Below are positions 1-9,482 of a DNA stretch of 64,000 nt, piece after piece. The notes below the pieces were generated by a model that worked only from the letters and a program-made list of their open reading frames with translations, was not told where the DNA came from and made no database searches. Source of the DNA: Lithobates sylvaticus (taxonomy: Eukaryota > Chordata > Amphibia > Anura > Ranidae); the NCBI GenBank assembly GCA_028564925.1, contig CM053029.1:185372786-185436785 (forward strand), in the 5' to 3' direction. The stretch's first letter is position 1, and the number at the start of each line of letters is the position of its first letter. The translations under genes were made by a program, and so were the position numbers.

Positions 1-378
1 GAGAGAAAGAGGGGGGTGGGAGAGAGAAAGAGGGGGGTGGGAGAGAAATGGGGGGGGGGGGTGGGAGAGGGGTGGGGGGAGAGAGATAGAGAGAGGTGGG
101 AGAGAGGGAGATAGAAAGAAAGGGTGGGAGAGAGAGAGAGAGAGAGAGGGGGGAGAGGGAGGGGGGTGGGAGAGAGAAGAGAGGGGGGTGGGAGAGAGGG
201 AGAGAAATGGGGGGGGGGAGAGATAGAGAGAGGTGGGAGAGAGGGAGATAGAAAGAAAGGGGTGGGAGAGAGAGAGAGGGGGAGAGATAGAGGGGTGGGA
301 TAGAGAGGAGCTGAAGAGATGAGAGGGAGAGGGGGAGAGAGGTGGGGGAGAGAGAGAGAGAGAGAGAGGGTGAGTGAA
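1..378. repeat. GA-rich low-complexity tract
   Basis: This stretch is almost pure purine on the + strand. It is built from irregular mixtures of GAGAGA runs, GGGGGG runs and GGTGGGAGAGAG blocks with a loose period of about 14 to 30 bases. No reading frame or transposon end is visible. It runs off the left edge of the window, so its full length is unknown. Confidence 0.9.
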
Positions 379-949
379 AGTGACCCCCTATCCCTGCTTG
401 CAGTCTCTCCTGTACACCCTGTCTGTGGGTAGGTGTGTGTGTGTGTGATGCACCTACCTCCCGCTATCCTCGTCCTCTGGGCTCTTGGTCAGCCTATCTT
501 TCTTCATGATGGCAGTCACAGGTCACAGCCGAAGAAGGTGTGCAGGCTCTGTGCAGGCTCAAGGGAAGGTGCTGGGGACACTGCGCTCACACTGCTGCTC
601 AGGTCAGGGTGGCGGTGAGGTCTTCTCCCACTCCTCCCTGGCTGTTCCTTCTAGCCAGCCTCGTGCTGCTACCTGGGGTCACACTCACTGTTTTAAAATG
701 CTGCTGTGTGCGCTGCCCTCCACCCTGCCGCCACTGGACCAGCGGAACTGTCCCTCTCTAGGACCATGGCATGACAAGGGTGCGGGGGCGGAGCTCAGCT
801 GCGTTGGGCCCCAGGAGCACTAGCGCGGAGGAGGAAGTGAAATCCTCCTCCGCTTGCAACACTGAGCAGGGAGGGCTGGCGGCTCTACCAACCAGTGGGC
901 AGGATTAGAGTCAGTTGGAGTGGAGGCGGAATTCCTGTTCCCAGTGTCA
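379..949. other. Stretch with no recognised feature
   Basis: Mixed-composition sequence. Short open frames exist but show no family resemblance that I recognise. The right part (about 780-900) is GC-rich and may belong to the repeat that ends near 1058. Confidence 0.5.
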
Positions 950-1058
950 GTTTCATTCCGGGACACTGTATTGTCCCGGAATGGATGTTCCCGGGACCAG
1001 GGACACAGATGCCTATTACGGGACAATCCCGGGCAATCCGGGACACGTGGGCACCCTA
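950..1058. mobile_element. End of a GGGACA/TGTCCC-rich MITE-like repeat
   Basis: Several short palindromic blocks of GGGACA and TGTCCC are packed here, and the segment ends with GGGACACGTGGGCACCCTAG, which looks like a transposon terminus. It abuts the DIRS recombinase region directly. The left boundary is not clear; the repeat may begin as far left as about 740. The methionine-started open frame of the recombinase begins inside this repeat, so its first 48 codons are not native to the recombinase. Confidence 0.35.
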
Positions 1059-2042
1059 GTGGACACCCTACTTCAGGCCAGGAAATCCACCACAAACACC
1101 ACCTACCGGCGGGTTTGGGATAGGTTCACCTCCTTCGCCCATCAGCAGGAGTGGGATCTATCCTCCATCTCAACCCCTCAGATACTGGAGTTTCTGCAGA
1201 CAGGTCTGGACAAAGGCCTCGGCTCCAGCACCCTTAAGGTGCAGGTGTCAGCCCTGTCCGCCCTGACTGGGACTAGATGGGCCCTCGACCCTCTTGTCGT
1301 TCAGTTCCAGAGGGCATGTCTCAAGCTGAGGCCTCCCAGGAAGCCTTCATTCCCGACCTGGGACCTGTCGGTCGTTCTGGAGGCCCTATCTAAAGAACCC
1401 TTCTTCCCTCTAGAAGACATCTCCCTCTGGGACCTGACACTAAAGGTGACATTCCTCATCGCTATAACATCGGCTAAAAGGGTCTCTGAGATGCAAGCCT
1501 TACTGGCCAGGGATCCATATCTGGTCGTCCACCCAGACAGGGTAGTCCTAAAACCCTCAGACCGCTTCATCCCTAAAGTGTCGTCCTCCTTTCACTTCAA
1601 CCAAGAGATTAACCTGCCAGCGCTCACCACAGACCAGGGCGATCCGCACCCCCTGGATGTCAGAGGTAACATCATCAAATACCTCTCGGCCTCAGAACCC
1701 TTTAGGAAGTCAGAAAACCTCCTAATCATCCCTCACGGTTTCAGGAGAGGTCAGTCAGCATCGGCCCGCACCATCGCCTCATGGCTGGTGAAAACCATCA
1801 AGAAGGCCTACTCGCTAAGTGCTACGCAGATCCCGGACGGGTTGAAGGCGCATTCCACCAGGGCAGTGGCGACCTCATGGGCAGCCTATTGTAGGGTCTC
1901 AGCTGAAACCATCTGCAGGGCGGCCACCTGGTCCTCCAGGAATACTTTTATTTCCCATTATAAAGTCGATTCTGCCCGCTTGTCTACTGTAAATTTTGGG
2001 AGATCGGTTATTCAGGCCAACTCTGCCATTCCTTGTGAATAA
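1059..2042 (+). CDS. DIRS tyrosine recombinase domain
   Basis: The frame runs open for about 327 residues from the first family-like residues (VDTLLQARKS) to the stop. An N-terminal SAM-like core-binding part (YRRVWDRFTSFAHQQEWDL) is followed by a catalytic part. The first catalytic arginine lies in TSAKRVSEMQ, the HxxR box in HSTRAVATSWA and the likely nucleophile tyrosine in SHYKVD near the C-terminus. This order is what tyrosine recombinases of DIRS and phage-integrase type show. In DIRS elements this enzyme integrates a circular DNA intermediate. The first methionine of the open frame lies 48 codons upstream in unrelated repeat DNA, so I place the start of homology at 1059. It is treated here as part of a fossil element. 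Confidence 0.8.
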   Translation: MDTLLQARKSTTNTTYRRVWDRFTSFAHQQEWDLSSISTPQILEFLQTGLDKGLGSSTLKVQVSALSALTGTRWALDPLVVQFQRACLKLRPPRKPSFPTWDLSVVLEALSKEPFFPLEDISLWDLTLKVTFLIAITSAKRVSEMQALLARDPYLVVHPDRVVLKPSDRFIPKVSSSFHFNQEINLPALTTDQGDPHPLDVRGNIIKYLSASEPFRKSENLLIIPHGFRRGQSASARTIASWLVKTIKKAYSLSATQIPDGLKAHSTRAVATSWAAYCRVSAETICRAATWSSRNTFISHYKVDSARLSTVNFGRSVIQANSAIPCE

Positions 2043-2093
2043 AAAACTACTATTGATGCATTACCCACCCTGTCTGCGAGTTACTCCCCAGAG

Positions 2094-2377
2094 TGTATGC
2101 TGCCATGATGCGACAGGAAAACGGAAAATTGTATACTTACCTTTCCGTAATTTTCCTTTCCTGTCGCATCCTCATGGCAGCATACAATATCCCTCCCATT
2201 CTTGAATAAAGGTGATTCATATATACAGAGAATACCGGGGCGGGGGCCGTATCTTCATCTTATAGTTATGTGGTCCTATCAGGTTGTGGAGGCGGAGTCA
2301 CAACCCAGAGTGTATGCTGCCATGAGGATGCGACAGGAAAGGAAAATTACGGAAAGGTAAGTATACAATTTTCCGTT
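2094..2377. repeat. Inverted repeats of the DIRS terminus
   Basis: Two nested symmetries are visible. First, 2094-2120 and 2157-2186 are inverted copies of the block TGTATGCTGCCAT...GCGACAGGAAA. Second, 2122-2186 reappears as a perfect 65-bp inverse complement at 2311-2375. Inverted terminal repeats plus an internal complementary region are a known DIRS property. Confidence 0.8.
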
Positions 2378-2385
2378 TTCTCTGT

Positions 2386-2879
2386 GGTTTTCTGGCTCCT
2401 GGAGGCAGGTTTCCAGGGTTTAAACAGAGGTTTAGTCTGCACACATTTACAAAATACAGTACTAGCGGCAGGGATAGGTTCCAGATGAGGAAGGCAACTT
2501 CTGTGAACTTCTTGTCGCTTGGGCAGGAGACGGCCATGCTGCATTTTGCCCCTCTTAACAAGCGCTGTCAGTTCGGCTGAAACCTGCTCCACTACATGCT
2601 ATGGGAATTCGTAAGTGTTCTTAGTAGGGTTGTCTTCCCACTAGGTTTGTTGTGAACTGTCTTTGACTTACTTCAATACAAGTTCTTTACATTGCACCTG
2701 GACTGTGTGTGTTATTTCCACCACACCATGCTGCACCCATCTAAGTGTCTCTGCAATGCCCCCCAACCCTATATACCCATCTTTCCTGCACTCCCTTGCA
2801 GCTGCTAGCTGACAGGGGAGAAAGTGACATGCTCCTCCAAAGTTGGAAGTGCCAGGTATTGTAGCCAGTTGTAAAGGAG
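2386..2879. other. Stretch with no recognised feature
   Basis: No transposon end, tandem repeat or convincing coding frame seen. The first part may still be DIRS leader sequence. Confidence 0.4.
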
Positions 2880-3476
2880 TGTAGCGCTACCCCTGAAGGA
2901 GAAGCTGATTAATTTGGTTCCTCTACTCTTCCCCTACACTAAACAGAGCCTCACCCCTGCTGACTCCACCAGAATACCTTGGCTGGGGGGGGGGGGGTGT
3001 CTCCTGGCAGTCACTCAAGAAGAATACATACCAGCTGTGATGAAATAAACAGGTTGTATTGGTAAAGATAGAATGGTAGGGCAATGCAACAGTTTAGAGG
3101 TTAATCATTAAACACAATGAGCCAACACAATAACAATGCAGTACAGTCAAATACCCTTTAAAGTGGGGCCTCCTATGTCCTGCAGTACCAAGAGCCTAAA
3201 CAATGGCATTCTGACTGGGAGATTACTCCCTAAGTGAGACATATTAGGGTATCAAGATAACGAACTGGCTATATCACTTTAGTCCCTCAGTCAGGAGAAT
3301 CTAGGTTTAAGCCTGAAAATTTATAAGACCATACTACTTAAGAGTACTGCTACCAGAACAGACCCTGGGTATAAAAAATAGTCTGAAGATTGAGGCTTCT
3401 GCCGGCTTAGTTGGGGCCCTTTACGTTGGCCCACAAAATCAGGTGCTATACCTTTAAGAAGTGGGACCAAAGGGGC

Positions 3477-3600
3477 AGTTCACTTTAAAAGGCAAAGTCG
3501 TTGGCACAGTTCACTTTAAAAGGTAAAGTTGTGCGCATAGTTCACTTTCAGAGGTTAAGTTGTAGGCACAGTCCACTTTAAAAGGTGAAGTTGAACTTAG
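3477..3600. repeat. 31-bp tandem repeat, four units
   Basis: Four head-to-tail units of 31 bp start with AGTTCACTTT or AGTCCACTTT at about 3477, 3508, 3539 and 3570. They differ by a few bases each. No function is apparent. Confidence 0.8.
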
Positions 3601-3689
3601 GCAGCAAAATTGGATTGGATTGGATAGTGTCAAGGAAGACATCCCAGTGACCCAGGAGGACCTGCCCACAGAGCTTCCTTCAGACCCAA

Positions 3690-4352
3690 TCAGCGCTTGT
3701 CGGCGCGCATTGGCGTCGGCGGGCGCGCGTGCGCTGACGCGCCGTCAGTCTGCCATTGGCGCCAAAGAGCCTATAAGGGGAAGCTTGTGACTGAGGCCTC
3801 TTGCTGTCCGGTCTACAGCGTTTCCTGAGACCCCTGCTATTACTAAGTACCTGTTGATCCCTGTTACCCGGCTTGTTCCTGACTACACCTGCCTGCTGCC
3901 TGCCTCCGACCCCGGCTTGTCTGACTATTCTCTGCCTGCTCCTCTGGTCCTGTTGTTGCCCGTCCGTTGCCGACCCTGCCTGTACTCTGACAACCAGCCT
4001 GCCTCTGTCTGAACCTGCTTTGTCTGCCAGTGTCTGCCTCTGCCAGAACCTGCTCTGTCTGCCAGTGTTGACCCGGCCTGCCTGACCACGTCCAGCGTTC
4101 CAGTGTTCTAAGCACGTGTTCTCTTCAGCCTGCTGTTCCAGAAGTTCCTGCAAACCTCAGAACCTACAGTGCTGTCTGCAGTTCCGGTGTTCCTGTTACC
4201 TGCACGGTTCCAGTCAAGCCCACATCTGCCATCTGCCAGGCACTTGTGCACCCCTGCACTCGCGGGCCCCTGTTCCCACCTTCGGGGGTTCACGAGCCAG
4301 AGGCATACGAGAGGCCGCTCCCTGCATTCTGGGCTCCATCCCTAGGTACGTG
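3690..4352 (+). mobile_element. Ty3/Gypsy-like LTR, 3' part (fossil)
   Basis: A GC-rich upstream block with a TATA-like CCTATAAGGGG near 3770 is followed by about 550 bases of pyrimidine-rich CCTGCCTG-type sequence and a terminus TACGTGACA. This resembles the promoter and R-U5 part of frog Gypsy LTRs as I remember them. About 200 bases downstream (4370-4556) a short plus-strand frame might be the start of the internal region, but I do not recognise it. Long frames on the minus strand here are low-complexity shadows. Broken. Confidence 0.45.
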
Positions 4353-4672
4353 ACAGATAGGCCCTACTAATTATTCAGACTGGGTATTTGAATCCTCATC
4401 TCCAGAAACTTCTTCTAGAGCCAAGGGGAGGTACTCAAACTTCCAGAATGTGGAAACTAAACAATTTTGGCTCCAGTGGCTAAAGCAGAAGCACCATACT
4501 AAATGTAGAATAGTAACAAAGGCTGACAGCGCTACCACTCTGCAATCCTGTTTCAAATGAGGTGAGATACCTTATCGGTGCCCCGCTCAAAGCCTCTTCA
4601 AGTCATAGGTATACAACAGTCAAAAGAGCCAGGAACTTAAATTGTTAAAATCCAATCTTCCTTTTTGAAAAT

Positions 4673-4772
4673 GATGTTGGGGTAAAAATCCAGGAACAAG
4701 ACAGTTATGACTAAGGCTCACATAGGCTGAAACGCGTCTACTGTCTTGTTCCTGGATTTTTACCCCAACATC
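4673..4772. repeat. Perfect 33-bp hairpin, possible Penelope-type terminus
   Basis: Bases 4673-4705 and 4740-4772 are exact inverse complements, 33 bp each, around a 34-base loop. The loop contains GCTGAAACGCGTC (4726-4738), which resembles the GAAAC side of the hammerhead-ribozyme core often found at Penelope-like termini. The matching CUGANGA box is not clean and stem II does not pair convincingly. An AATAAA follows at about 4781. Confidence 0.55.
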
Positions 4773-5095
4773 GACTTCAATAAAGAGTTTACCTTTCGAA
4801 CTGCCAGCTATTTTAACTGTCCCATACTAAATTTATCGAACAGCCTATGTAGGAGGGCGCTACATCCAGAATAAATAATGCCCAGCTTAAAAGTATTTTC
4901 AATTCTTTACTGTGAACTGTTCAGATAATCACACTGGCACAATGATATTTTTTCACAGCACAACAATCATTATCATGACTTCCTGACAGTAGTCTCTAGT
5001 GTAGAATACTATACCCCCTTTATATTATGACTCCTGACAGTTGTGCTCTTTAGTGCAGAACACTCAGAATCACAGAACCATTGCAGCCATCTTAC

Positions 5096-6243
5096 CAGGG
5101 ACGTGCAGTCAGAGGAGACTCTGCCTCACCTGCCATGAACATTAAATAAAAACAAACAAAAAGGGGTTTGAGGGTCGTAGCTTGGCGACCCATTGGGGTA
5201 GCCTAAGTCCTACCCCGCCACTGGTAAAAATTTGGGGCTCTTATGAGCTATGGTTCCGGAGATACGGGGGCTCCTTGCGCAGCATGTCAGAAGCTACATA
5301 CAGAACGGCCAGTTTGAATACAAGCTGGCACACTCTGTTTGCAGCAGACTGAGAGGTTGAGCTCACAGTGCCTCTCTTCACTTCTTGTCAGAGGCGCTGA
5401 GCTCAATGGACAGCTTGGAGTCTTGGACCAATGGTAAAGTACCATTGGCCCCAGCTGTCCAATAAAAATGCTGCAGTGGAGGCACGCCTCTCACTGCAGT
5501 GTCATAGAAGGGGCATGCATCTAAAAGACAAAAGCTCCCTTCCAGCCCAGCCCTCTTAACTACAAGGAACAAGCATGGGTTTATGGGTATAACATTCACA
5601 ATCCCATGTTTTTCTCACACAGTTAAGAGGGAGAATAAGAATCTGCTGCTGCTGAAAAGGTACTGTTATAATCAAGCTAAATCATATATTATTATGCTAT
5701 ATGTTATAAGATAATAATTTATTATTTATCTATTTACTGTGAAATTACTGGTTTGAAGTTATAACTTCAAACTTCAGTAATTTGTCTGTTAAGCCACCTG
5801 CTTGAGTACAGTTTTTGAAAATATAGTAAATTACCTTAAAAACAATATATAATAATTATTTGTATATTACTTATGGTAATTAACCCCCTTGCCACCCAGA
5901 CCAATTCTGACACTTCTCTCCTACATGTAATAATCATCATGTTTTTGCTAGAAAATTACTCTGACTCCCCAAACATTATATATATTGTTTTAGCAGACAC
6001 CCTAGGGAATAAAATGGTAGTCATTGCAACTTTTTACGTTACACGGTATTTGCGCAGCAATTTTTCAAACGCATTTAAAAAAAAAAATAGTTTCATGAAT
6101 ATAATAAAAAAAAGAAAAAATACTAAAGATAACAGATTTTTGCATAATGTGAAAGATAATGTTACGCCAAGTAAATAGATACCTAGCATGTCACACTTTA
6201 AAATTGCACACACACGTGGAATGGCAGCAATCTTCAGTACTTA
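5096..6243 (+). mobile_element. CAG-ended repeat, copy A
   Basis: It begins CAGGGACGTGCAGT at 5096 and shares essentially its whole length with 57537-59652 in inverse orientation, which defines it as an interspersed element. AT-rich interior with several near-palindromes (for example GAAGTTATAACTTC at 5756-5769). The CAG start would suit a hAT element, but an 8-bp duplication cannot be tested because the other end is replaced by Tc1 sequence at about 6243. No transposase frame is present. Confidence 0.7.
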
Positions 6244-6466
6244 ATGAACTGTACTCCCCAGTGCCGGCAGCACTCATGCAGCCCCAGACCATGACACTCC
6301 CACCACCACCATACCGCTGTATGGTCTTGGCCACCATGCTGCAGCTCAGTTTCAGGGTCTTGGCAATCTTCTTATAGCCTAGGCCATCTTTATGTAGAGC
6401 AACAATTCTTTTATTCAGATCCTTTGCCATGTTGAACTTCCAGTGACCAGTATGCTCCCCATTCAC
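6244..6466 (-). pseudogene. Tc1 transposase remnant (helix-turn-helix fused to a DDE fragment)
   Basis: The minus-strand frame starts near 6466 and encodes an N-terminal DNA-binding part (KDLNKRIVALHKDGLGYKKI... to AKTIQRY), then jumps directly to GGGSVMVWGCMSAAGTGE, a segment that normally lies in the middle of the catalytic domain. A full Tc1 transposase is about 340 residues; roughly half of the protein has been lost by an internal deletion whose joint, near 6300, happens to keep the frame. The catalytic aspartates after VWGCM and the C-terminal end are absent. The peptide could not catalyse transposition; a DNA-binding role would be speculation. Confidence 0.8.
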
Positions 6467-6586
6467 ACCTGAGACCTTGTAATGCTAATAAGTAACATGA
6501 CACCGGGGAGGGAAAATGGCTAATTGGGCCCAACTTGGATATTTTCATTTAGGGGTGTTACCAGTGGTTTAAACATTAATGGCTAT

Positions 6587-7222
6587 CAGTGGTGGCTGGT
6601 GCCTACTATTTCTTTTGGGGGTAGGGGGCAGCACAGCCAACACAACTACCCCAGTTGCGGCGATCACCGCCCAGCAACCGACCCCCCCGCGTGCGGGAGA
6701 CACGGACACGGTCAGCGGTGATCATCCCGCAGCATTCCCCCCCAGACACTGACACATCCAGCAGGCAGCAGTGATCACCCCGAAGCACCCCCCCCCCCCC
6801 CCAGCGGGAGACACAGCCAGCAGTGATCACCTTACCTGCTAGTGGAGGCATAGAGGCAGGGTGAAGGAGAGGCCGCTCCAGCAAGGACACAGGCATTCTC
6901 CTTTCCGGCCGATTGGAACCCAGAAGTGTGTCCTGAAACACGATTGGCCAGGGAGTCATAAGATTCCCTGGCCAATAGGTGCTTCCTGATTGGCCGGGAG
7001 GAGAATGTGGCAGAATAGCGAATATTCATTTGTTAGTGTCACACAACTGGGTGGGATCAGGGCGCACTCTTTGCGCCTCAAGCCCACCCTATTTTAAAGC
7101 CTATTAGAGCCTCTGGTTCTAATCAGGTGTTTCAAAATACACCCCCCGCCTATCCCTGCAATAGTAATTGTTGGGGGGGGGGGGGCGGCTCCTGTGCGCC
7201 CACAATGCATGGACCGCCACTG
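6587..7222. mobile_element. hAT non-autonomous element, CAGTGGYGGCTGGTG family
   Basis: The ends are CAGTGGTGGCTGG and CCGCCACTG. The flanks ATGGCTAT (6579-6586) and ATGGCTGT (7223-7230) form the 8-bp duplication expected of hAT elements, differing at one base. The element is 636 bp, GC-rich, and lacks a transposase frame. It interrupts the Tc1 element. Other copies in this window are at 60802 (long) and 38263 (left end only). Confidence 0.9.
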
Positions 7223-7399
7223 ATGGCTGTGTGTTGAGTTATTTTGAGGGGACAGCAAATTTACACTGTTATACAAGCTGTACACTCACTACTTTACATT
7301 GTAGCAAAGTGTAATTTCTGTCACATGAAAAGGTATAATAAAACATTTACAAAAATTTAAAAATAATGGGGGGTGTACTCACTTTTGTGAGATACTGTA

Positions 7400-8156
7400 T
7401 ATTGTTGTTAATGATACACATTGCTTAAGTGAACTACATGTCATTTAGTTAAAATTTACACCTAATTTAAAATCATGCTTTCATATCTCAAGAGACTGTA
7501 ACAGATCTTATAAATATTCATATGTATCGTTACAGGAGAAGATCAATAAAGATCACTTGAATACAAAACTAGATTGTCTTAACAGAATTAATTTGCACTT
7601 TGGATAACACCTCATCTTCACTGTCAGGTCAATCAGGAAGGCAGCCCCCCTCAACTGCTTTGTCTGGAAAGTATTAATCCTTACGGGCAAATTCCTGTGG
7701 GAAAACAAAAATGTACTTGTGGGGACATTTTCCTGGAAGCCTGGCATGCTTATGAATAATTCACTGTCAGAAAATTCCAGCATGTATAAATGTATCATTA
7801 CGTACAATTATCTCGGCATCAGCCATTTTGTTTTCCTGTGACTCACAGCGCATTGGGGTGAACTGGTGCCAACTTCATACCTGATTGTTATGCAAATTCT
7901 CTATTGATTTTCGCTCAATAATAAAGGTCATGTAACGCTGTGTATAATATTTGTCAATATTAAATTAGCCCTAGAACTGAGTGGCTGAGGTCAACTTAAC
8001 TGATAAGGTGTCAAGTCGATGGACGAAATAGAAGTGTAAATCTTTTTAAAATGGACCTTCACTAAATGTACTCTGCATAAATACATTCCTAACAAGTCAC
8101 ATTTCACAGCAGTAGTATCTTTTTTTTTTTTTTATTCTGTACTGCGTAGTGGCTTT
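7400..8156. other. Stretch with no recognised feature
   Basis: AT-rich sequence without a recognised repeat. A minus-strand frame of 84 codons at 7553-7807 shows no family features. The region may be single-copy. Confidence 0.4.
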
Positions 8157-8223
8157 ACATAGTTACATAGTTTGGTTGAAAAAAGACACAAGTCCGTCCA
8201 GTTCAATACAAAAAACACACACA

Positions 8224-8894
8224 GGAGTTCATTTACTAAACCGGGGGGAGTGCAAAATCTGGTGCAGCTCTGCATAGAAACCAATCCGCTTCCAGGTTTT
8301 TTTGTCAAAGCTTAAAGTAATTGTAAAGTCAAAAGTTTTTTTTATCTTAATGCATTCTATGCATTAAGATAAAAAACCTTCTGTGTGCAGCAGCCGCCTT
8401 CAGCCCCCCGAATACTTACCTGAGCCCCATCTCTCTCTAGCGATGTGCACGAGTGCCTCGGCCGTCCGGGACTCTCCTCCTGATTGGCTGAGACACAGCA
8501 GCAACGCCATTGGCTCCCGCTTCTGTCAATTAAAGTCAGTCAGCCAATCAAGAGAGAGAGGGGGCAAGGCCGAACCGGGGCTCCGTGTCTGAATGGACAC
8601 AGGGAGCTGTGACTTGGCTCAGGTGCCCCCATAGAAAGCTACTTGCTGTGGGGGCACTCACAGGAGGGAGGGGCCAGGAGCACTGAAGAGGGACCCAAGA
8701 AGAGGAGGATCTGAGTTGCCCTGTGCAAAACCACTACAATAGAGCAGGTAAGTATAATCTGTTTGTTATTTTTAGAGAAAAAAAAAACGAGACATTACAA
8801 TTACTTTAACTGAACAAGCTGAAGTTAGAAGCCAATTGACTATCATGCACAGCTGCACCAGATTTTGCACTCTCCAGTTATAGTAAATCAACCC
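8224..8894. mobile_element. MITE with TTTACTAAA/TAGTAAA termini
   Basis: The left end GGAGTTCATTTACTAAACC and the right end TATAGTAAATCAACCCC are imperfect inverse complements, and the symmetry continues inward through the block GTGCAAAATCTGGTGCAG near both ends. It sits in the LINE relic and itself contains the TTAA-type element at 8316-8805. Without that insert it would be about 180 bp. Confidence 0.75.
8316..8805. mobile_element. TTAA-flanked MITE, 490 bp
   Basis: It is flanked by TTAA at 8312-8315 and 8806-8809 and has inverted ends AGTAATTGTAA and TTACAATTACT. Removing it and one TTAA restores the outer MITE. The TTAA duplication suggests piggyBac-type transposition. A second copy of the family lies at about 54150-54570 in the other orientation and a short end at 62832-62883. 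Confidence 0.8.
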
Positions 8895-9236
8895 CACACT
8901 CACAAATCAAAAGCCTCCATATACACTATCCTATACCCACAGTTGATCCAAAGGAAGGCAGAAAAAAAAACATTAAAGCATAATCCAATTTGCTCCAGCA
9001 GAGGAAAAAAATTCCTTCCTGATCTCCCAGGTGGAAATCGGATGTTCCCTGGATAAACTTTACCTATAAATGTTAGTATCCATGGTGCATTTAGGAAAGA
9101 ATCCAGGCCTTTTTTAAAGCAATTCACTGAGCTGGCTAAAACCAGCTTATGAGGGAGTCTATTCCATATTTTCACAGTTCTTACTGTGAAGAAGCCTCTT
9201 TAAGGGGTTTAGGATGTCGGGAGGTGGGGTTTATTA

Positions 9237-9277
9237 TCATGTGACCGCTGTGATTGGCTGTCACAGTGGTCACATGA
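9237..9277. repeat. 17-bp-arm palindrome
   Basis: TCATGTGACCGCTGTGA at 9237-9253 pairs with 9261-9277, one mismatch, seven-base loop. It lies in an otherwise unassigned stretch (9206-9482), which also has a shorter inverted pair around CATATTTG at 9430. These look like the interior of a frog DNA repeat. Confidence 0.6.
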
Positions 9278-9482
9278 TCGGAAAGCTCCTAAATGCAAGC
9301 AGCGTTCGGGAGCTTTCCGTTAGCCACCGGTAACTTTGCAGTTGTGCGCCCTTGTCACAGCTGTATTTGCTCTACTGCACGCAAATATGCGGCCGCTCGA
9401 CGAAAAGGCCCACCCACAGAGAGGCCGCATATTTGTGAGGTTAAAGTGAACAACTCTAACTCCAGCTTTAAAAGGGATTACA

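Larger units (their letters stand above)
1059..2385 (+). mobile_element. DIRS-type retrotransposon, recombinase end (fossil, incomplete)
   Basis: The order is tyrosine recombinase frame, a short spacer with AATAAA near 2205, and two copies of a terminal repeat in opposite orientation. This arrangement is typical of DIRS elements, which use a tyrosine recombinase instead of an integrase and end in inverted rather than direct repeats. Only this end of the element is in place; gag, reverse transcriptase and the other terminus are not seen upstream, where a MITE-like repeat takes over. The element is therefore broken. The open recombinase frame and the perfect 65-bp inverted pair suggest a fairly young insertion. 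DIRS elements are common in frogs. Confidence 0.8.
2880..4864 (-). mobile_element. Possible LTR fossil on the minus strand, with later insertions
   Basis: Read on the minus strand the segment would start TGTAGCGCCCTCC at 4864 and end GGTAGCGCTACA at 2880, which is the TG...CA form of an LTR. The start resembles that of the better supported LTR at 34962-36211 (TGTAGCACCC). An AATAAA-like signal is near the minus-strand 3' end. No matching target duplication was found, and the interior holds a second LTR-type segment and a hairpin, so the boundary call is weak. Broken. Confidence 0.35.
6244..7397 (-). mobile_element. Tc1/mariner transposon, internally deleted, split by a hAT element
   Basis: The right end reads GTGAGATACTG followed by TA at 7398-7399, the Tc1 form of terminus. 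Inside are the family's terminal-repeat block (7231-7397) and a minus-strand transposase remnant. Most of the transposase gene is gone and the left terminal repeat is missing, so the element ends abruptly at about 6244 against copy A of the CAG-ended repeat. A 636-bp hAT element with an 8-bp duplication sits in the terminal-repeat region. Confidence 0.85.
8157..9205 (-). mobile_element. LINE 3' end (CR1/L2/Rex1 type), split by a nested MITE pair
   Basis: On the minus strand, 9175 to about 8900 encodes IWNRLPHKL...SVNCFKKGLD, the typical C-terminal tail of ORF2 in CR1/L2/Rex1-type LINEs. It is followed by a 3' region ending in the motif GGTTGAAAAAAGACAC (read on the + strand near 8174) that is common in frog genomes. 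The LINE 3' end is therefore at about 8157. A 671-bp MITE interrupts it between 8224 and 8894. Only the last few hundred bases of the LINE remain, as usual for 5'-truncated copies. Confidence 0.7.

Noticed and set aside
485-823. 112-codon plus-strand frame
   Set aside because: Overlaps other frames, Cys/Ser/His-rich with no domain, and adjoins repeat DNA; no support as a gene.
3680-4153. 157-codon minus-strand frame rich in Gln, Arg and Gly
   Set aside because: Antisense of a low-complexity pyrimidine-rich LTR region; no domain.
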